From: Burkholderia sp. TSV86
Lineage (GTDB): Bacteria; Pseudomonadota; Gammaproteobacteria; Burkholderiales; Burkholderiaceae
Assembly: GCF_001522865.1 (NCBI RefSeq)
Contig: NZ_LOWB01000106.1
Location: 1 to 35,577, forward strand
Reading direction: 5' to 3'
DNA: 35,577 bases
A program made the translations under genes and the position numbers. A model generated the notes under the pieces. That model made no database searches. It saw nothing but the letters and a program-made list of their open reading frames with translations, and was not told where the DNA came from. This document shows positions 9,124 to 18,238 of the stretch, piece by piece; within the stretch, counting starts at the first letter, position 1; each line of letters opens with the position of its first letter.

Positions 9124-10287
9124 ATGGAAACGACTCCGTTTTCCGCATTGAAAGCGCTATGCGGATTCATTCTTCGCACGTCGAAACGGGCAGCATTGCC
9201 GGTCGCCGCGGCGTCGGCGCTCGTTATTTCGCCGCTTGCCGCGCATGCCGGCACGCCAGGAACCAAGCATCGCCTGGCCGCGTCCGCACGAGGCAAAGCA
9301 CCGGCCAACGCATCGATCAAGCAAGCCAGTTTTCATCGCGAACCCGGCCGGCCGATGCCCACAGCGCGAGTGCTCGCAACCACGCCATCCACCGCCCGCC
9401 ACTCGAATGCGCGGCATGACAAGCCAGCCGGTATCGTCCGCCGGGCCGCATTCACGCCGCGCCACGCGCTGGCCGCCCGCCCGCTCGATTCGGAAGACGA
9501 ATCGCTGCCGTTCGGTCTGCATTCGAACATCGTCTACATGATCGATCAGAGCACCGGCGAAGCGTTGTTCGACAAGAATTCACAGACGGTCACGCCGATC
9601 GCGTCGATCACGAAGCTGATGACCGCCATGGTCGTGCTCGATTCGAAAGCGCCGCTCGACGAGTTGCTCGAAGTCACCGACGACGATCGCGACCAGGAAA
9701 AATTCACGAGTTCACGCCTGTCGATCGGCTCGACACTGACCCGCAACGACATGCTGCACATTGCGCTGATGGCCTCGGAGAATCGCGCGGCCGCGGCACT
9801 GTCGCGTTACTATCCCGGCGGCCGCGAAGCGTTCATCGACGCGATGAACCGCAAGGCTCGCGAACTGGGCATGGTCGACACGCACTTCGAGAATCCGGCC
9901 GGCCTGTCGAAATACAACGTATCGACCGCGCGGGATCTGGCGAAAATGGTCAATGCGGCCTACCAGTATCCGTTGATCCGCCAGTATTCGACTGATGTCG
10001 ACTACGAAGTGGACACCGGCCAAGGCGTGCTCTACTACCGCAGCACGAATGCGCTGGTGCGTGACGGCGACTGGGACATCGGTGTGCAGAAGACGGGTTA
10101 TATCAAGGAATCGGGCATCTGCCTCGTCATGCAGACGACGATCGACAGCCGTCCGGTCGTGATGGTGCTGCTTGATTCCGGCCGCCGGCATGCCGATTTC
10201 TTCGATGCCGCGCGACTGCGCACGATGCTGACGTCGGGCACCCTTCCTGTTGCGACGCAAGCCGACGCATCGGCAAGCGGCGGCTGA
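9124..10287 (+). CDS. pbpG: D-alanyl-D-alanine endopeptidase, PBP7/PbpG-type
   Basis: The 387-residue product is a low-molecular-mass penicillin-binding protein that cleaves D-Ala-mDAP crosslinks in periplasmic peptidoglycan. All three active-site motifs are visible: SxxK as S161-ITK164, SxN as S218-EN and KTG at K323. The N-terminus has a signal segment ending SPLAAHA. It is followed by an unusual basic, low-complexity linker of about 80 residues rich in Ala, Arg, His and Pro before the catalytic domain starts near residue 125. E. coli PbpG is about 310 residues and lacks this linker. The strong promoter at 9054-9082 drives it as a single gene. Confidence 0.92.
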   Translation: METTPFSALKALCGFILRTSKRAALPVAAASALVISPLAAHAGTPGTKHRLAASARGKAPANASIKQASFHREPGRPMPTARVLATTPSTARHSNARHDKPAGIVRRAAFTPRHALAARPLDSEDESLPFGLHSNIVYMIDQSTGEALFDKNSQTVTPIASITKLMTAMVVLDSKAPLDELLEVTDDDRDQEKFTSSRLSIGSTLTRNDMLHIALMASENRAAAALSRYYPGGREAFIDAMNRKARELGMVDTHFENPAGLSKYNVSTARDLAKMVNAAYQYPLIRQYSTDVDYEVDTGQGVLYYRSTNALVRDGDWDIGVQKTGYIKESGICLVMQTTIDSRPVVMVLLDSGRRHADFFDAARLRTMLTSGTLPVATQADASASGG

Positions 10288-10300
10288 ACGCTGCCGCCGC
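10277..10300 (+). terminator. GC-rich hairpin overlapping the pbpG stop codon
   Basis: GCGGCGGC (10277-10284) and GCCGCCGC (10293-10300) form a perfect 8-bp stem. The stop codon TGA (10285-10287) sits in the 8-nt loop, so the last codons encode the left arm (SGG). There is no T-run. It lies in the short gap between convergent genes and could act as a bidirectional barrier. Confidence 0.45.
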
Positions 10301-10325
10301 CCTCGAGCGGCCGTCTATCCTTCGC

Positions 10326-10943
10326 TCAGGCCGCGGCCGCAGCCTGGCTCAGAAACGGCGCGATGTTCGCGATCGCGCGCGATACGTAATCGTCCTTCTC
10401 GCCCACCGGCGCGACATAGTGAATCGCCTTTTGTGCCTCGTCTAGCCCTTCGAGACGCGCAATCACCCATGCCGCGAGGTAATGGGACGCCAGACAGCCA
10501 CCAGCGGTGGCCACGTTGCCGCGCGAAAAGAAAGGCTGATCCAGTACCTCGACGCCAGCTTCCCGCACCCACGGCTTCGTCGTTAGATCGGTACATGCCG
10601 GCACGCCGTCGAGCAACCCGAGCTTCGCGAGAATCAGCGTGCCGGAACACTGCGCACCCAGCAGTTGCCGCGACGCATCGAGCCGCAATTGCCCAATCAG
10701 TTCGGCATCGGCGGCCACTTCCCGCGTTCGCACACCACTGCCGATGATCACTGCATCAGCGTGGCAAGCATCGGCAAGCGACGCCTGAGCTTCGATCGTC
10801 ACGCCGTTCATCGACGTGATCCTTGCAGCAGGACTCGCGATCGATACGCGCCAGCCCGGCTTCTTCACGCGGTTGAGGATACCGAGCGCGATAAACGAAT
10901 CGAGCTCGTTGAAGCCGTCGAACGTCAGGATAGCGATATGCAT
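10326..10943 (-). CDS. DJ-1/PfpI family protein (class I glutamine amidotransferase-like)
   Basis: The 205-residue product has the DJ-1/PfpI flavodoxin-like fold. It opens MHIAILTFDGFNELDSF, and the strand-elbow motif LGAQCSGTLILAKLG places the likely nucleophile at Cys99. The ATAGGCLASHYLAAW block matches the family segment before the C-terminal helices. Members act as glyoxalase III, deglycase, isonitrile hydratase or chaperones, and which applies here is not readable. AGAAGG lies 9 nt before the ATG. It stands alone, convergent with pbpG. The Ala-rich tail (QAAAAA) is unremarkable. Confidence 0.85.
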   Translation of the reverse strand: MHIAILTFDGFNELDSFIALGILNRVKKPGWRVSIASPAARITSMNGVTIEAQASLADACHADAVIIGSGVRTREVAADAELIGQLRLDASRQLLGAQCSGTLILAKLGLLDGVPACTDLTTKPWVREAGVEVLDQPFFSRGNVATAGGCLASHYLAAWVIARLEGLDEAQKAIHYVAPVGEKDDYVSRAIANIAPFLSQAAAAA

Positions 10944-11307
10944 GGGGACATGCCTTCTGTATTTTTGTCAGCGAAATAACAAGCGGAAACCGAATGCGGT
11001 GTATTTCACATTATCGTGTGCTCCCGGAGCGTTATTCCGCGACAACCATGCGCCAAACAGGGGAAATTCGCTCGGCCAACCGTTCTATCTGCGATAGTTC
11101 GGCTGGATGGCATCCTCCTGAACGCGCGCAGCTGCATCCGCCGCCGGCAACGTGCGATTCCAGCCGTGTCGACATACCCGCGCGCCGACGCTCCCGACTC
11201 GGCTCCGCCCGGCAGCAATCGCGTCAAGGCACATGCGACAGCCGCGATACCCACACTGCGCTGAACCCGTCTCTTCCGTCAACCTCATTCGCCCAAGAAC
11301 ACCAAGC
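10944..11307 (+). other. Intergenic region between divergent genes
   Basis: This 364-bp stretch separates the DJ-1 gene and the PLP decarboxylase. I see no credible gene. A small inverted repeat, CACA-ttatcg-TGTG, lies near 11008-11021 and could belong to a promoter or operator of either gene. The frame open across the second half is the upstream run-in of the decarboxylase frame and has no supported start. Confidence 0.4.
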
Positions 11308-12699
11308 ATGGACGCCACACTCTCTCACGATCTCGCCGGCATCGAAAACGTCCTGTCGCGAACGCTCGCGCATGCGCTCGACATGCTTGCACACCTCGAC
11401 GAGCGGCCTGCGGCGCTCGCGCCATCGCCTGTCACGCCGGCGCCGCTGCCCGAACATGGCCTAGGCTTCGACGCCGCGCTCGACGACTTCCTGACGCGCT
11501 GGGCGCCCGGCTTTTCCGGCAGCGCCGGCGCACGCTACCTCGGCTTCGTGACGGGCGGCGCAACGCCCGCGGCGATTGCGGGAGATTGGCTGACGAGTAT
11601 CTACGATCAAAATCCGACCGCCGGTATCGATAGCGCGGCGCCGGACTTCGAACGCGAAACCGTCGCGCGGCTGCGTGCATTGTTCGGCTTGTCCGACGCA
11701 CAGCAAGGCGTGCTCGTCACCGGCGCGACCATGTCGAACTTGGTCGGCCTCGCCATCGGCCGCGAGTGGCTCGGCGAACGCGCGCCACATCCGGTGAACG
11801 TCTCGGAAGACGGCGTCGGCGCGTTGCCGCCCGTGCGGGTGCTGTCGGGCACGCCGCATTCGAGCATCTATAAGGCATTATCGGTGCTCGGCGTCGGCCG
11901 TCGCGCGGTACAGAAGGTTCCGACGCTGAAAGAGCGCGAAGCCGTCGACGTCGATGCGTTGGAAGCAGCGCTCACACGCCTCGACGGTGCGCCGGCGATC
12001 GTCGTCGCGAACGCAGGCACCGTCAACACGGTCGACTACGATGCGCTGCCCGCGATCGCGGCGCTGCGTTCGCGCTACCCGTTCTGGCTGCATGTCGACG
12101 CGGCGTTCGGCGCATTCGCCGCGCTATCGCCGCAACACGCATCGCTCATGGAAGGGCTCGACGCGGCCGACTCGATCTGCATCGATCTGCATAAATGGCT
12201 GAACGTGCCCTATGATGCCGCCGTGCAATTCAGCCGCCGTCGCGATCTGCAAATACGCGTGTTTCAGAATAGCGCCGCCTATCTCGGCGCACCTGCCGGC
12301 AACCCGGATTTCGTCCATCTGACGCCGGAAAACTCTCGCCGTCTGCGCGCGCTGTCGAGCTGGTTCGCGCTGGCCGCGTATGGCCGCGACGGGCACGCGG
12401 AAATCGTTCGCCGCAATATCGCGCTCGCGCAGCGGCTCAGCCGGCTGATTGCCGGGCATCCGGGTTTCGCGCTGCTCGCGCCAACGCGCGTCAACGTCGT
12501 GTGCTTCACACTCGCCGGCCAGCCCGACGAAACGCGCATCAATGCATACGTGCGCGCGGTGCGCGACCGCGCAGACACGTTCGTCACGCCGACCTTTTAT
12601 GCGGGCGTCTGGGCGCTGCGCGCGGCGTTCAGCAACTGGCGCACCAATGAGCAGGATGTCGAAAGAATTTTCGAATCGCTCGTGCGCGCGCTCGGGTGA
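11308..12699 (+). CDS. PLP-dependent group II decarboxylase family protein
   Basis: The 463-residue product has the group II (Pyridoxal_deC) decarboxylase fold. The PLP lysine is K296 in DLHKWLNVPYDAA, the Asp that pairs with the pyridine nitrogen is in HVDAAFGAFA, and VTGATMSNLVGLAIGRE forms the phosphate-binding region. Related enzymes decarboxylate L-2,4-diaminobutyrate, aspartate, glutamate or aromatic amino acids. The divergent N-terminal half and lack of a diagnostic substrate loop leave the substrate open. The ATG 11308 is chosen because the family N-terminal helix (DLAGIENVL..TLAHALDML) starts there, although the ribosome site is weak. A dehydrogenase follows after 240 bp. Confidence 0.85.
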   Translation: MDATLSHDLAGIENVLSRTLAHALDMLAHLDERPAALAPSPVTPAPLPEHGLGFDAALDDFLTRWAPGFSGSAGARYLGFVTGGATPAAIAGDWLTSIYDQNPTAGIDSAAPDFERETVARLRALFGLSDAQQGVLVTGATMSNLVGLAIGREWLGERAPHPVNVSEDGVGALPPVRVLSGTPHSSIYKALSVLGVGRRAVQKVPTLKEREAVDVDALEAALTRLDGAPAIVVANAGTVNTVDYDALPAIAALRSRYPFWLHVDAAFGAFAALSPQHASLMEGLDAADSICIDLHKWLNVPYDAAVQFSRRRDLQIRVFQNSAAYLGAPAGNPDFVHLTPENSRRLRALSSWFALAAYGRDGHAEIVRRNIALAQRLSRLIAGHPGFALLAPTRVNVVCFTLAGQPDETRINAYVRAVRDRADTFVTPTFYAGVWALRAAFSNWRTNEQDVERIFESLVRALG

Positions 12700-12705
12700 C
12701 CGGCA

Positions 12706-12724
12706 CGGCGCGCGCACCGCGCCG
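12706..12724 (+). terminator. Stem-loop after the PLP decarboxylase gene
   Basis: CGGCGCG (12706-12712) and CGCGCCG (12718-12724) pair perfectly over 7 bp with a 5-nt loop, beginning 7 nt after the stop codon. No T-run follows, so termination strength is uncertain. Confidence 0.4.
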
Positions 12725-12939
12725 ATCCTCCGAACAGCGGCCGCCGCGACGTGCAACGGCCTTTCGCAATGGCCGATTCGCATCATCGCCGCTATCATGG
12801 TCGACGCCGCGTGCGGACAATCCACGGACGCTCGGCCTGCTCTCGCCAAACGGCAACGCACCGGCAACAAGCACAACGGAAGCCGGGCAGTTCGTTGCAT
12901 TACACCCGCGCATCGCCTTCGACCTTCGCCTCATTGCCT

Positions 12940-13920
12940 ATGTCCACCCAATCCCCTGCGCTGAAGATCGTGTTTCTCGATCGTGCGACGTTGTCGCCGC
13001 ACATCCGCCTCAAGCCGATTCCATTCCCGCACACGTTGCAGACGTTCGAGCGCACCGCGCCCGAAGAAGTGGCCGAACGGATTCGCGATGCAGACATCAT
13101 CATCACGAACAAGGTCAAGCTGACCGCGCAAGCACTCGCGCACGCGCAACGCGCGCGAATGGTCGCGATCGCGGCAACCGGCACCGACAATGTCGATCTG
13201 AGCGCCTGCGCGGCGCGCGGCATCATCGTCAGCAACATCCGCGGCTACGCCGTGCATGCGGTGCCGGAGCACACGTTCGCACTGATCTTTGCGTTGCGGC
13301 GCAGCCTCGTCGCGTACCGCGACGCAGTGAGAGCCGGCCGTTGGCTGGAGTCCGGCCAGTTCTGCTTTTTCGACTTTCCGATCCGGGATCTGGCAGGCTC
13401 CACGCTGGGTATCGTCGGCGATGGCGCGCTCGGCCGCGCGGTCGCGAGCATCGGGCGCGCACTCGGGCTGCGCGTCATGTTTTCCGCCCACAAAACGCGC
13501 GGGGACGCCGAGGCCGGTTACGTGCCATTCGACACGCTGCTGCGCGACAGCGACATCATCTCGCTGCATTGCCCGCTCACGCCAGCCACCCGCCACCTGA
13601 TCGACGCAGCCGCATTCGCGCGCATGGCGCGCCGACCGTTGTTGATCAATACGGCGCGCGGCGGGCTGGTCGACGAAGCAGCGCTTGTCGACGCGCTGCG
13701 ATCCGGCGTGATTTCAGGCGCCGGATTCGACGTTGTCACGCAGGAACCGCTGCCGGCCGAGCATCCTTTCCAGTCGATCCTGCCGCATCCCGGCTTCATT
13801 CTGACGCCGCACGTCGCATGGGCCAGCGATGAAGCGATGCAAGCGCTCGCGGATCAGTTGATCGACAACATCGTCGCGTTTCACGACGGCCAACCGGCCC
13901 ATGTCGTCACGGCCGGCTGA
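12940..13920 (+). CDS. NAD-dependent D-2-hydroxyacid dehydrogenase (glycerate/hydroxypyruvate dehydrogenase-like)
   Basis: The 326-residue product has the two-domain D-isomer-specific 2-hydroxyacid dehydrogenase fold. The NAD-binding loop is GIVGDGALGRAV, in which the usual second-position Gly-x-Gly pattern is kept as G-D-G-A-L-G. The catalytic triad is visible: Arg in NTARGGLVDE, Glu in TQEPLPAEHPF and His in TPHVAWAS. The DFPIRDLAGSTLGIVG region resembles HprA-type glycerate dehydrogenases, but lactate- or 2-ketoacid-specific members share these motifs. The frame is open for about 60 codons upstream; ATG 12940 matches the family N-terminus. Confidence 0.88.
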   Translation: MSTQSPALKIVFLDRATLSPHIRLKPIPFPHTLQTFERTAPEEVAERIRDADIIITNKVKLTAQALAHAQRARMVAIAATGTDNVDLSACAARGIIVSNIRGYAVHAVPEHTFALIFALRRSLVAYRDAVRAGRWLESGQFCFFDFPIRDLAGSTLGIVGDGALGRAVASIGRALGLRVMFSAHKTRGDAEAGYVPFDTLLRDSDIISLHCPLTPATRHLIDAAAFARMARRPLLINTARGGLVDEAALVDALRSGVISGAGFDVVTQEPLPAEHPFQSILPHPGFILTPHVAWASDEAMQALADQLIDNIVAFHDGQPAHVVTAG

Positions 13921-13971
13921 CGCGCGTCGAACGAGATTCGGCGTATCGTCCGGTGAGCGCTGCGCCTGCTG

Positions 13972-15597
13972 CTAACGCAATTCACGGCGCAGAATCTTAC
14001 CGACCGTCGATTTCGGCAGATCGTCGACGAACGCAACGTATTTCGGCACCTTGTAGGCGGCAAGCTCCTTGCGGCAATGCTCGATCACGGCCTCTTCAGT
14101 CAGGCTCGCGTCCTTGCACGGCACGACGAACAGCTTGACCGCCTCGCCCGTCTTGTCGCTTGGCACACCGATGCATGCGCACTCCGCGACGCCCGGATAC
14201 GCCGCAGCCACCGCCTCGACCTCGTTCGGATAGACGTTGAAACCCGACACGATGACCATGTCCTTCACACGGTCGACGATGCGCAGAAAACCGCGCTCGT
14301 CGAATGTACCGATATCGCCCGTGCGGAAATAGCCGTCGGCCGTGAACACCTGCCGGGTTGCCTCGGGCTGATTCCAATAGCCGGAGAACACCTGCGGGCC
14401 TTTCACGCAGATTTCGCCGGATTCGCCGAGCGTGGCTTCGCTGCCGTCTTCTTTGATCAACTTGACGTCGGTCGACGAAAGCGGCACCCCGACCGTGCCT
14501 GTGAAGCTCGTCGCCGAAGCCGGATTGAACGAAACGACCGGACTCGTCTCGGACAGCCCATACCCCTCGCGAATGAACGTGCCGGTGACCTCCTGCCAGC
14601 GCGCAGACGTGGTGGGCAAGATCGCGGAGCCGCCGCCGCCGGACAGCCGCAATCGCGAAAAATCGACGTCCTTGATTGCCGGCTGCATCGCAAGCGTGGC
14701 GTAGAGCGTGTTGACGCCCATGAACGACGTCATCCTCGACTGCGCGATCACGTCGATCAACGCCGCGATGTCGCGCGGATTGGCGACCAGCCAATTCTCG
14801 CCGCCGATCGAGAAGTAAGTGATGAAGTTCACGGTCAGCGCAAACACATGATAAAGCGGCAGCGCAGTGACGATCACCTCGTCCCCCTCAGACACGAGTC
14901 CTGCCATCATCTCGCGGAACTGCAGCGTGTTCGCCACCAGGTTGCGGTGCGTCAGCGCGGCGCCCTTCGAAAGGCCTGTCGTGCCGCCCGTGTATTGCAG
15001 GAACAGCAGATCGTCGCCCGTCACGTTCGCCGGCTCGAACGCCAGCGCCGCGCCTTCGGCAAGCGCTTGCGCAAACGCGATCGTATCCGGCAGACGCTCA
15101 TCCACCGGCGGCGACGGCAGCGCCGCCGGCGAGCCGTCGCCGGCGCCCACGGTCAGAATGTGCTTGAGCCGCACCTCGCCCAGCACGTCGGCAATTACCG
15201 GCGTGCTTCCCGAAAACACGATCAGGACTTCGGCACCCGCGTCGTTGAGTTGATGCGAGAGTTCGCGAGCCGTATACAACGGATTCACGTTCACCTGCAC
15301 CGCGCCGAGCCGCGCGATGCCCAGCAATGCGATCGGAAACGCCAGCAGGTTCGGCAGCATCACGGCAACGCGGTCGCCCTTGCGCACGCCGAGCCGCTGC
15401 TGCAGGTAAGCCGCGAGATCGCGCGACAGGCGATCGACATCCGCATAGGTCAGCGTTTGTCCGAACGAGCGGAATGCCGGCCGCGCCGCATACTTTCGCA
15501 TCGCCTCGTCGAGCAAATGGGTTATCGAACGATAGGCATCTGCGTCGATGGTCTCGGGAACGTTTCCGTAACTGGCCAGCCAAGGTTTCGTGCTCAA
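13972..15597 (-). CDS. fadD: Long-chain fatty acid-CoA ligase (FadD family), TTG start
   Basis: The 541-residue cytoplasmic or membrane-associated enzyme activates fatty acids to acyl-CoA through an acyl-AMP. The P-loop motif YTGGTTGLSKGA, the GYGLSETSP motif, YFRTGDIG and the C-terminal catalytic lysine in PKSTVGKILRREL are all present. The N-terminal region (KPWLASY..VPETIDADAYRSI) aligns with E. coli FadD. No ATG exists near this point; TTG at 15597 has GGAG 7 nt upstream, and E. coli fadD also starts with TTG. The frame stays open upstream without family similarity. It probably feeds the acyl-CoA dehydrogenases at 19-22 kb. Confidence 0.92.
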   Translation of the reverse strand: MSTKPWLASYGNVPETIDADAYRSITHLLDEAMRKYAARPAFRSFGQTLTYADVDRLSRDLAAYLQQRLGVRKGDRVAVMLPNLLAFPIALLGIARLGAVQVNVNPLYTARELSHQLNDAGAEVLIVFSGSTPVIADVLGEVRLKHILTVGAGDGSPAALPSPPVDERLPDTIAFAQALAEGAALAFEPANVTGDDLLFLQYTGGTTGLSKGAALTHRNLVANTLQFREMMAGLVSEGDEVIVTALPLYHVFALTVNFITYFSIGGENWLVANPRDIAALIDVIAQSRMTSFMGVNTLYATLAMQPAIKDVDFSRLRLSGGGGSAILPTTSARWQEVTGTFIREGYGLSETSPVVSFNPASATSFTGTVGVPLSSTDVKLIKEDGSEATLGESGEICVKGPQVFSGYWNQPEATRQVFTADGYFRTGDIGTFDERGFLRIVDRVKDMVIVSGFNVYPNEVEAVAAAYPGVAECACIGVPSDKTGEAVKLFVVPCKDASLTEEAVIEHCRKELAAYKVPKYVAFVDDLPKSTVGKILRRELR

Positions 15598-15996
15598 CTT
15601 GCAGCTCCGTTGCTTCGAATCATGAAAAAAGACGGGCGGGCGCCCGCGCGGCGCAAGCGGCAGGGGCGTAATCAATCGGAAAAGCAACGCATATCGACGA
15701 TCCGTCAGCGCCGCCGCGAAGACACACCCGCAAAGCGATCCCGATACGCGAATGGACGTTCCCGGCATTTTCCCGTGCGCGCCGCCCCTGGACGGCCTGC
15801 TTGCTTGCATCGTAAGGACAATGGCGAAAGGCAGCCATATCCATCCAGGCCATTTTTCTAGACAAAAGTGGTCAACCGCGCTGGTACGCGGGCGATAGAA
15901 TGGTCAATGTTACGCGAGGCGGTAGCAGTGGCATGCATCACACCGGCCGGATCACAAGTCAGACGAAACTCCGCTCATCGGAAAATGGGAGGCTCC
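15598..15996. other. Intergenic region between divergent fadD and the small exported protein gene
   Basis: No gene is supported in these 399 bp. A TAGAAT hexamer at 15896-15901 could be a -10 box for the rightward gene. The motif TGGTCAA occurs twice (around 15869 and 15902). CGCG-ctggta-CGCG lies between the copies. Fatty-acid regulator sites may be here, but I recognise none with certainty. Confidence 0.3.
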
Positions 15997-16302
15997 ATGT
16001 CATGGATATCCCGAGCGCTGGTTGCTATGGCGCTCGTCACACCGCTGCCCGCGATGGCGCTGAATGACGCCGGCGCGGCGCAATACGATCAATGCGTACT
16101 GCAAACCCTGCGCGAAAGCCGCAACAGCGCGGCGGCAAGCCTGCTGCAAAACGCGTGCGATAAGCTGTACCGCAACGCAGCAATGCTGCTGCCGCGCGAA
16201 CGCGCGTATTACGCATGCCTTGTCGATGCGCTGCCGGGCGTCAGGGACAACTTCGCGGTCCAGCAAATCGTGACGGTCTGTTCCCGTCGCGGCGAAATGT
16301 GA
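15997..16302 (+). CDS. Small exported four-cysteine protein, unknown function
   Basis: This 101-residue product has a signal peptide of about 21 residues (MSWISRALVAMALVTPLPAMA) and a mature domain of about 80 residues with exactly four cysteines, in QCVLQ, NACDKLY, YYACLV and TVCSRR, suggesting two disulfides in the periplasm. The spacing recalls small 'four-cysteine' proteins such as the VF_A0006 family, a tentative match made from memory. GGGAGG lies 4 nt before the ATG, an excellent ribosome site that decides this start over an in-frame run-in from 15868. It converges with the following SDR gene. Confidence 0.7.
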   Translation: MSWISRALVAMALVTPLPAMALNDAGAAQYDQCVLQTLRESRNSAAASLLQNACDKLYRNAAMLLPRERAYYACLVDALPGVRDNFAVQQIVTVCSRRGEM

Positions 16303-16323
16303 TTGCCGTTTTCATGCCCGCGG

Positions 16324-17211
16324 CTAACGCCGCAGCGCCGCCTCCAATTGCGCGCGCACGTCGGGCCGCGCGGCATACGGATCGCTCGGCGTGCGCGCAT
16401 CGGCGATATCGCCCAGCCGCGCTCTCACGCCGTCGAGCGCATGCGGATGCGAAAAAATATAGAAATCGCCGCGCCGCACCGCATCGAACGTCACGTCGGC
16501 GAGTTGAGCCGCCGTCACGCGTCCTGCGCTCACCGCCCGCTCCATCAGCGTATAGGCGACCCGCTGCGAATGCGTGCGCAGCTGCGCTGCCTGCCGGCTC
16601 ATCGATTCGGCAATGCCGGTCGGCACGAAAAATGGGCATAGCACCGAGCTGCGCACTTGCTGCGTGACAAGCGCGAGATCGTGATGAAGTGTCTCCGACA
16701 GCGATACGACCGCATGCTTCGACACGTTATACACGCCGCTGAGCGGCGTATTGACCAGCCCCGCCATCGACGCGGTGTTGACGATATGCGCACGGTAGCC
16801 GGCATCGCCGCGCGCCGCGTCGAGCATTCGCGGAACGAACGCGCGTATTCCGTGAATCACGCCCCACAAATTGGCGTCGAGCACACGGCGCCATTCGTCG
16901 GCCGACGCCTCCCAGATCAATCCGCCGCTACCAACACCGGCATTGTTGAACAACAGATGCACCGCGCCATACGCGGCGTATGCCGCATCGGCAAGGGCCG
17001 TCACCTGCCGTTCATCGCCGACGTCGGTCTGCTGATCGACAAGCTCCGCGCGCTGCGCGCGCAATGCATCGGCCGTGGCGGCAAGCGCGTCGCGATTCAC
17101 ATCGGCGAGGACAAGCTTCATGCCCAGTCGCGCTGCCGTGTTCGCGAACTCCCGGCCAAGCCCGGAACCCGCCCCGGTGATGACCGCCACCTTCCCAGCC
17201 AGTTCTTCCAT
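16324..17211 (-). CDS. Short-chain dehydrogenase/reductase (classical SDR)
   Basis: The 295-residue oxidoreductase has the classical SDR signature: TGAGSGLG cofactor loop near residue 12, D in VLADVNRDAL (favouring NAD(H)), NNAG, the catalytic Ser in NTASMAG and Tyr/Lys in YNVSK. The C-terminus of about 60 residues is longer than in minimal SDRs. ATG 17211 is preferred because AAGGAG lies 5 nt upstream. It is divergent from the IclR gene 182 bp away, suggesting IclR control. A hydroxyacyl or alcohol substrate fits the lipid-catabolic neighbourhood, but specificity is not visible. Confidence 0.88.
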   Translation of the reverse strand: MEELAGKVAVITGAGSGLGREFANTAARLGMKLVLADVNRDALAATADALRAQRAELVDQQTDVGDERQVTALADAAYAAYGAVHLLFNNAGVGSGGLIWEASADEWRRVLDANLWGVIHGIRAFVPRMLDAARGDAGYRAHIVNTASMAGLVNTPLSGVYNVSKHAVVSLSETLHHDLALVTQQVRSSVLCPFFVPTGIAESMSRQAAQLRTHSQRVAYTLMERAVSAGRVTAAQLADVTFDAVRRGDFYIFSHPHALDGVRARLGDIADARTPSDPYAARPDVRAQLEAALRR

Positions 17212-17393
17212 GTTTTCTCCTTGCCGGCTCGGCGGCGCCATCGCGCCGCGAATCGGCCTTCATGTTCACGCAAAGATGCACGCCCACCCATCCGGCCGGC
17301 ATGGCATTCAGGACGACGAAGCCCCGGCAAGCCGCGCGCCGGCGCGTTCCTGTAGAATCCCCGTTGCACCGCACCGTCCGGCATTTCACGTCC

Positions 17394-18212
17394 ATGGGCA
17401 ACCCGAAGCGCGATATCACCTCCCTGCTGCCGACTCCCGCCGAAGATCATCCGCAGTTCGTCACCGCGCTCGCCCGTGGCATGGCCGTGCTGCGCTGCTT
17501 CACACGCGGCCAGCGGTATCTCGGCAATCAGGACATCGCACAACGCACGCAGTTGCCGAAACCTACGGTCTCGCGTCTCACGTTCACGCTGACACAGCTC
17601 GGCTATCTGCATTACTCGGTCGATCTCGAGAAATACTCGCTCGGCGTCGGCGTGCTGAATCTCGGTCATGCGTTCCTGCAAAACAACGACGTGATCGATG
17701 CTGCCCATCCGTTCCTGCTCGACTACGCGAAGCACACGCAGGCAGCGGCGATGCTCGGCGAATTCGACGGCAAGCAGATGATCCTGCTCGACATTTGCCA
17801 GGGCGACCCGCTGTTCCAATTGCGGCTCGAACCGGGATCGCGCGTGGCGCACGGCACGACCGCGCTTGGCCGTGCGCACCTCGCCGCGCTGCCGCCCGAG
17901 CTGTTCCAGCGCTACCTGGCGACGACCGAGGCCGGCTGTCCGCCGCAGCAGTGGCCCGCGCTGAAGGCAGGGATCGTTGCCGCGCGCGACGACTACGAGC
18001 GCCTGGGCTTTTGCGTGTCGTTCGGCGACTGGTCGCCCGATCTGTTCGCGGTCGGCGTGCCGATGGTGTCGGCCGACGGATCGCGCATCCTCGCATTCAA
18101 CTGCAGCGGCCGCCTGTCGACCGTCACGCGCGAACGGCTGATCGACGATTTCGGGCCGCGGCTCGTCGCGCTGCGCGACGAGGTGTTCGAACGCGTCGGC
18201 GGCCAGTTCTAG
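17394..18212 (+). CDS. IclR family transcriptional regulator
   Basis: The 272-residue regulator has an N-terminal winged helix-turn-helix at about residues 22-85 (ALARGMAVLRCF..GNQDIAQRTQLPKPTVSRLTFTLTQLGYL) and a C-terminal GAF-like IclR effector domain (VAHGTTALGRAHLAALP; SFGDWSPDLFAVGVPM). IclR proteins usually control neighbouring catabolic genes. Candidates are the divergent SDR and the acyl-CoA dehydrogenase pair at 19-22.6 kb. A TAGAAT hexamer at 17353-17358 may be its -10 box. ATG 17394 starts just before the first recognisable domain residues. Confidence 0.9.
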   Translation: MGNPKRDITSLLPTPAEDHPQFVTALARGMAVLRCFTRGQRYLGNQDIAQRTQLPKPTVSRLTFTLTQLGYLHYSVDLEKYSLGVGVLNLGHAFLQNNDVIDAAHPFLLDYAKHTQAAAMLGEFDGKQMILLDICQGDPLFQLRLEPGSRVAHGTTALGRAHLAALPPELFQRYLATTEAGCPPQQWPALKAGIVAARDDYERLGFCVSFGDWSPDLFAVGVPMVSADGSRILAFNCSGRLSTVTRERLIDDFGPRLVALRDEVFERVGGQF

Positions 18213-18238
18213 CGCCTGCGCGAACTGCGGCGCGCCAT

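Noticed and set aside
14077..15861. 594-codon plus-strand frame opposite fadD
   Set aside because: It is antisense to a fully supported FadD; its Arg/Asp/His-rich composition is typical of a shadow frame.
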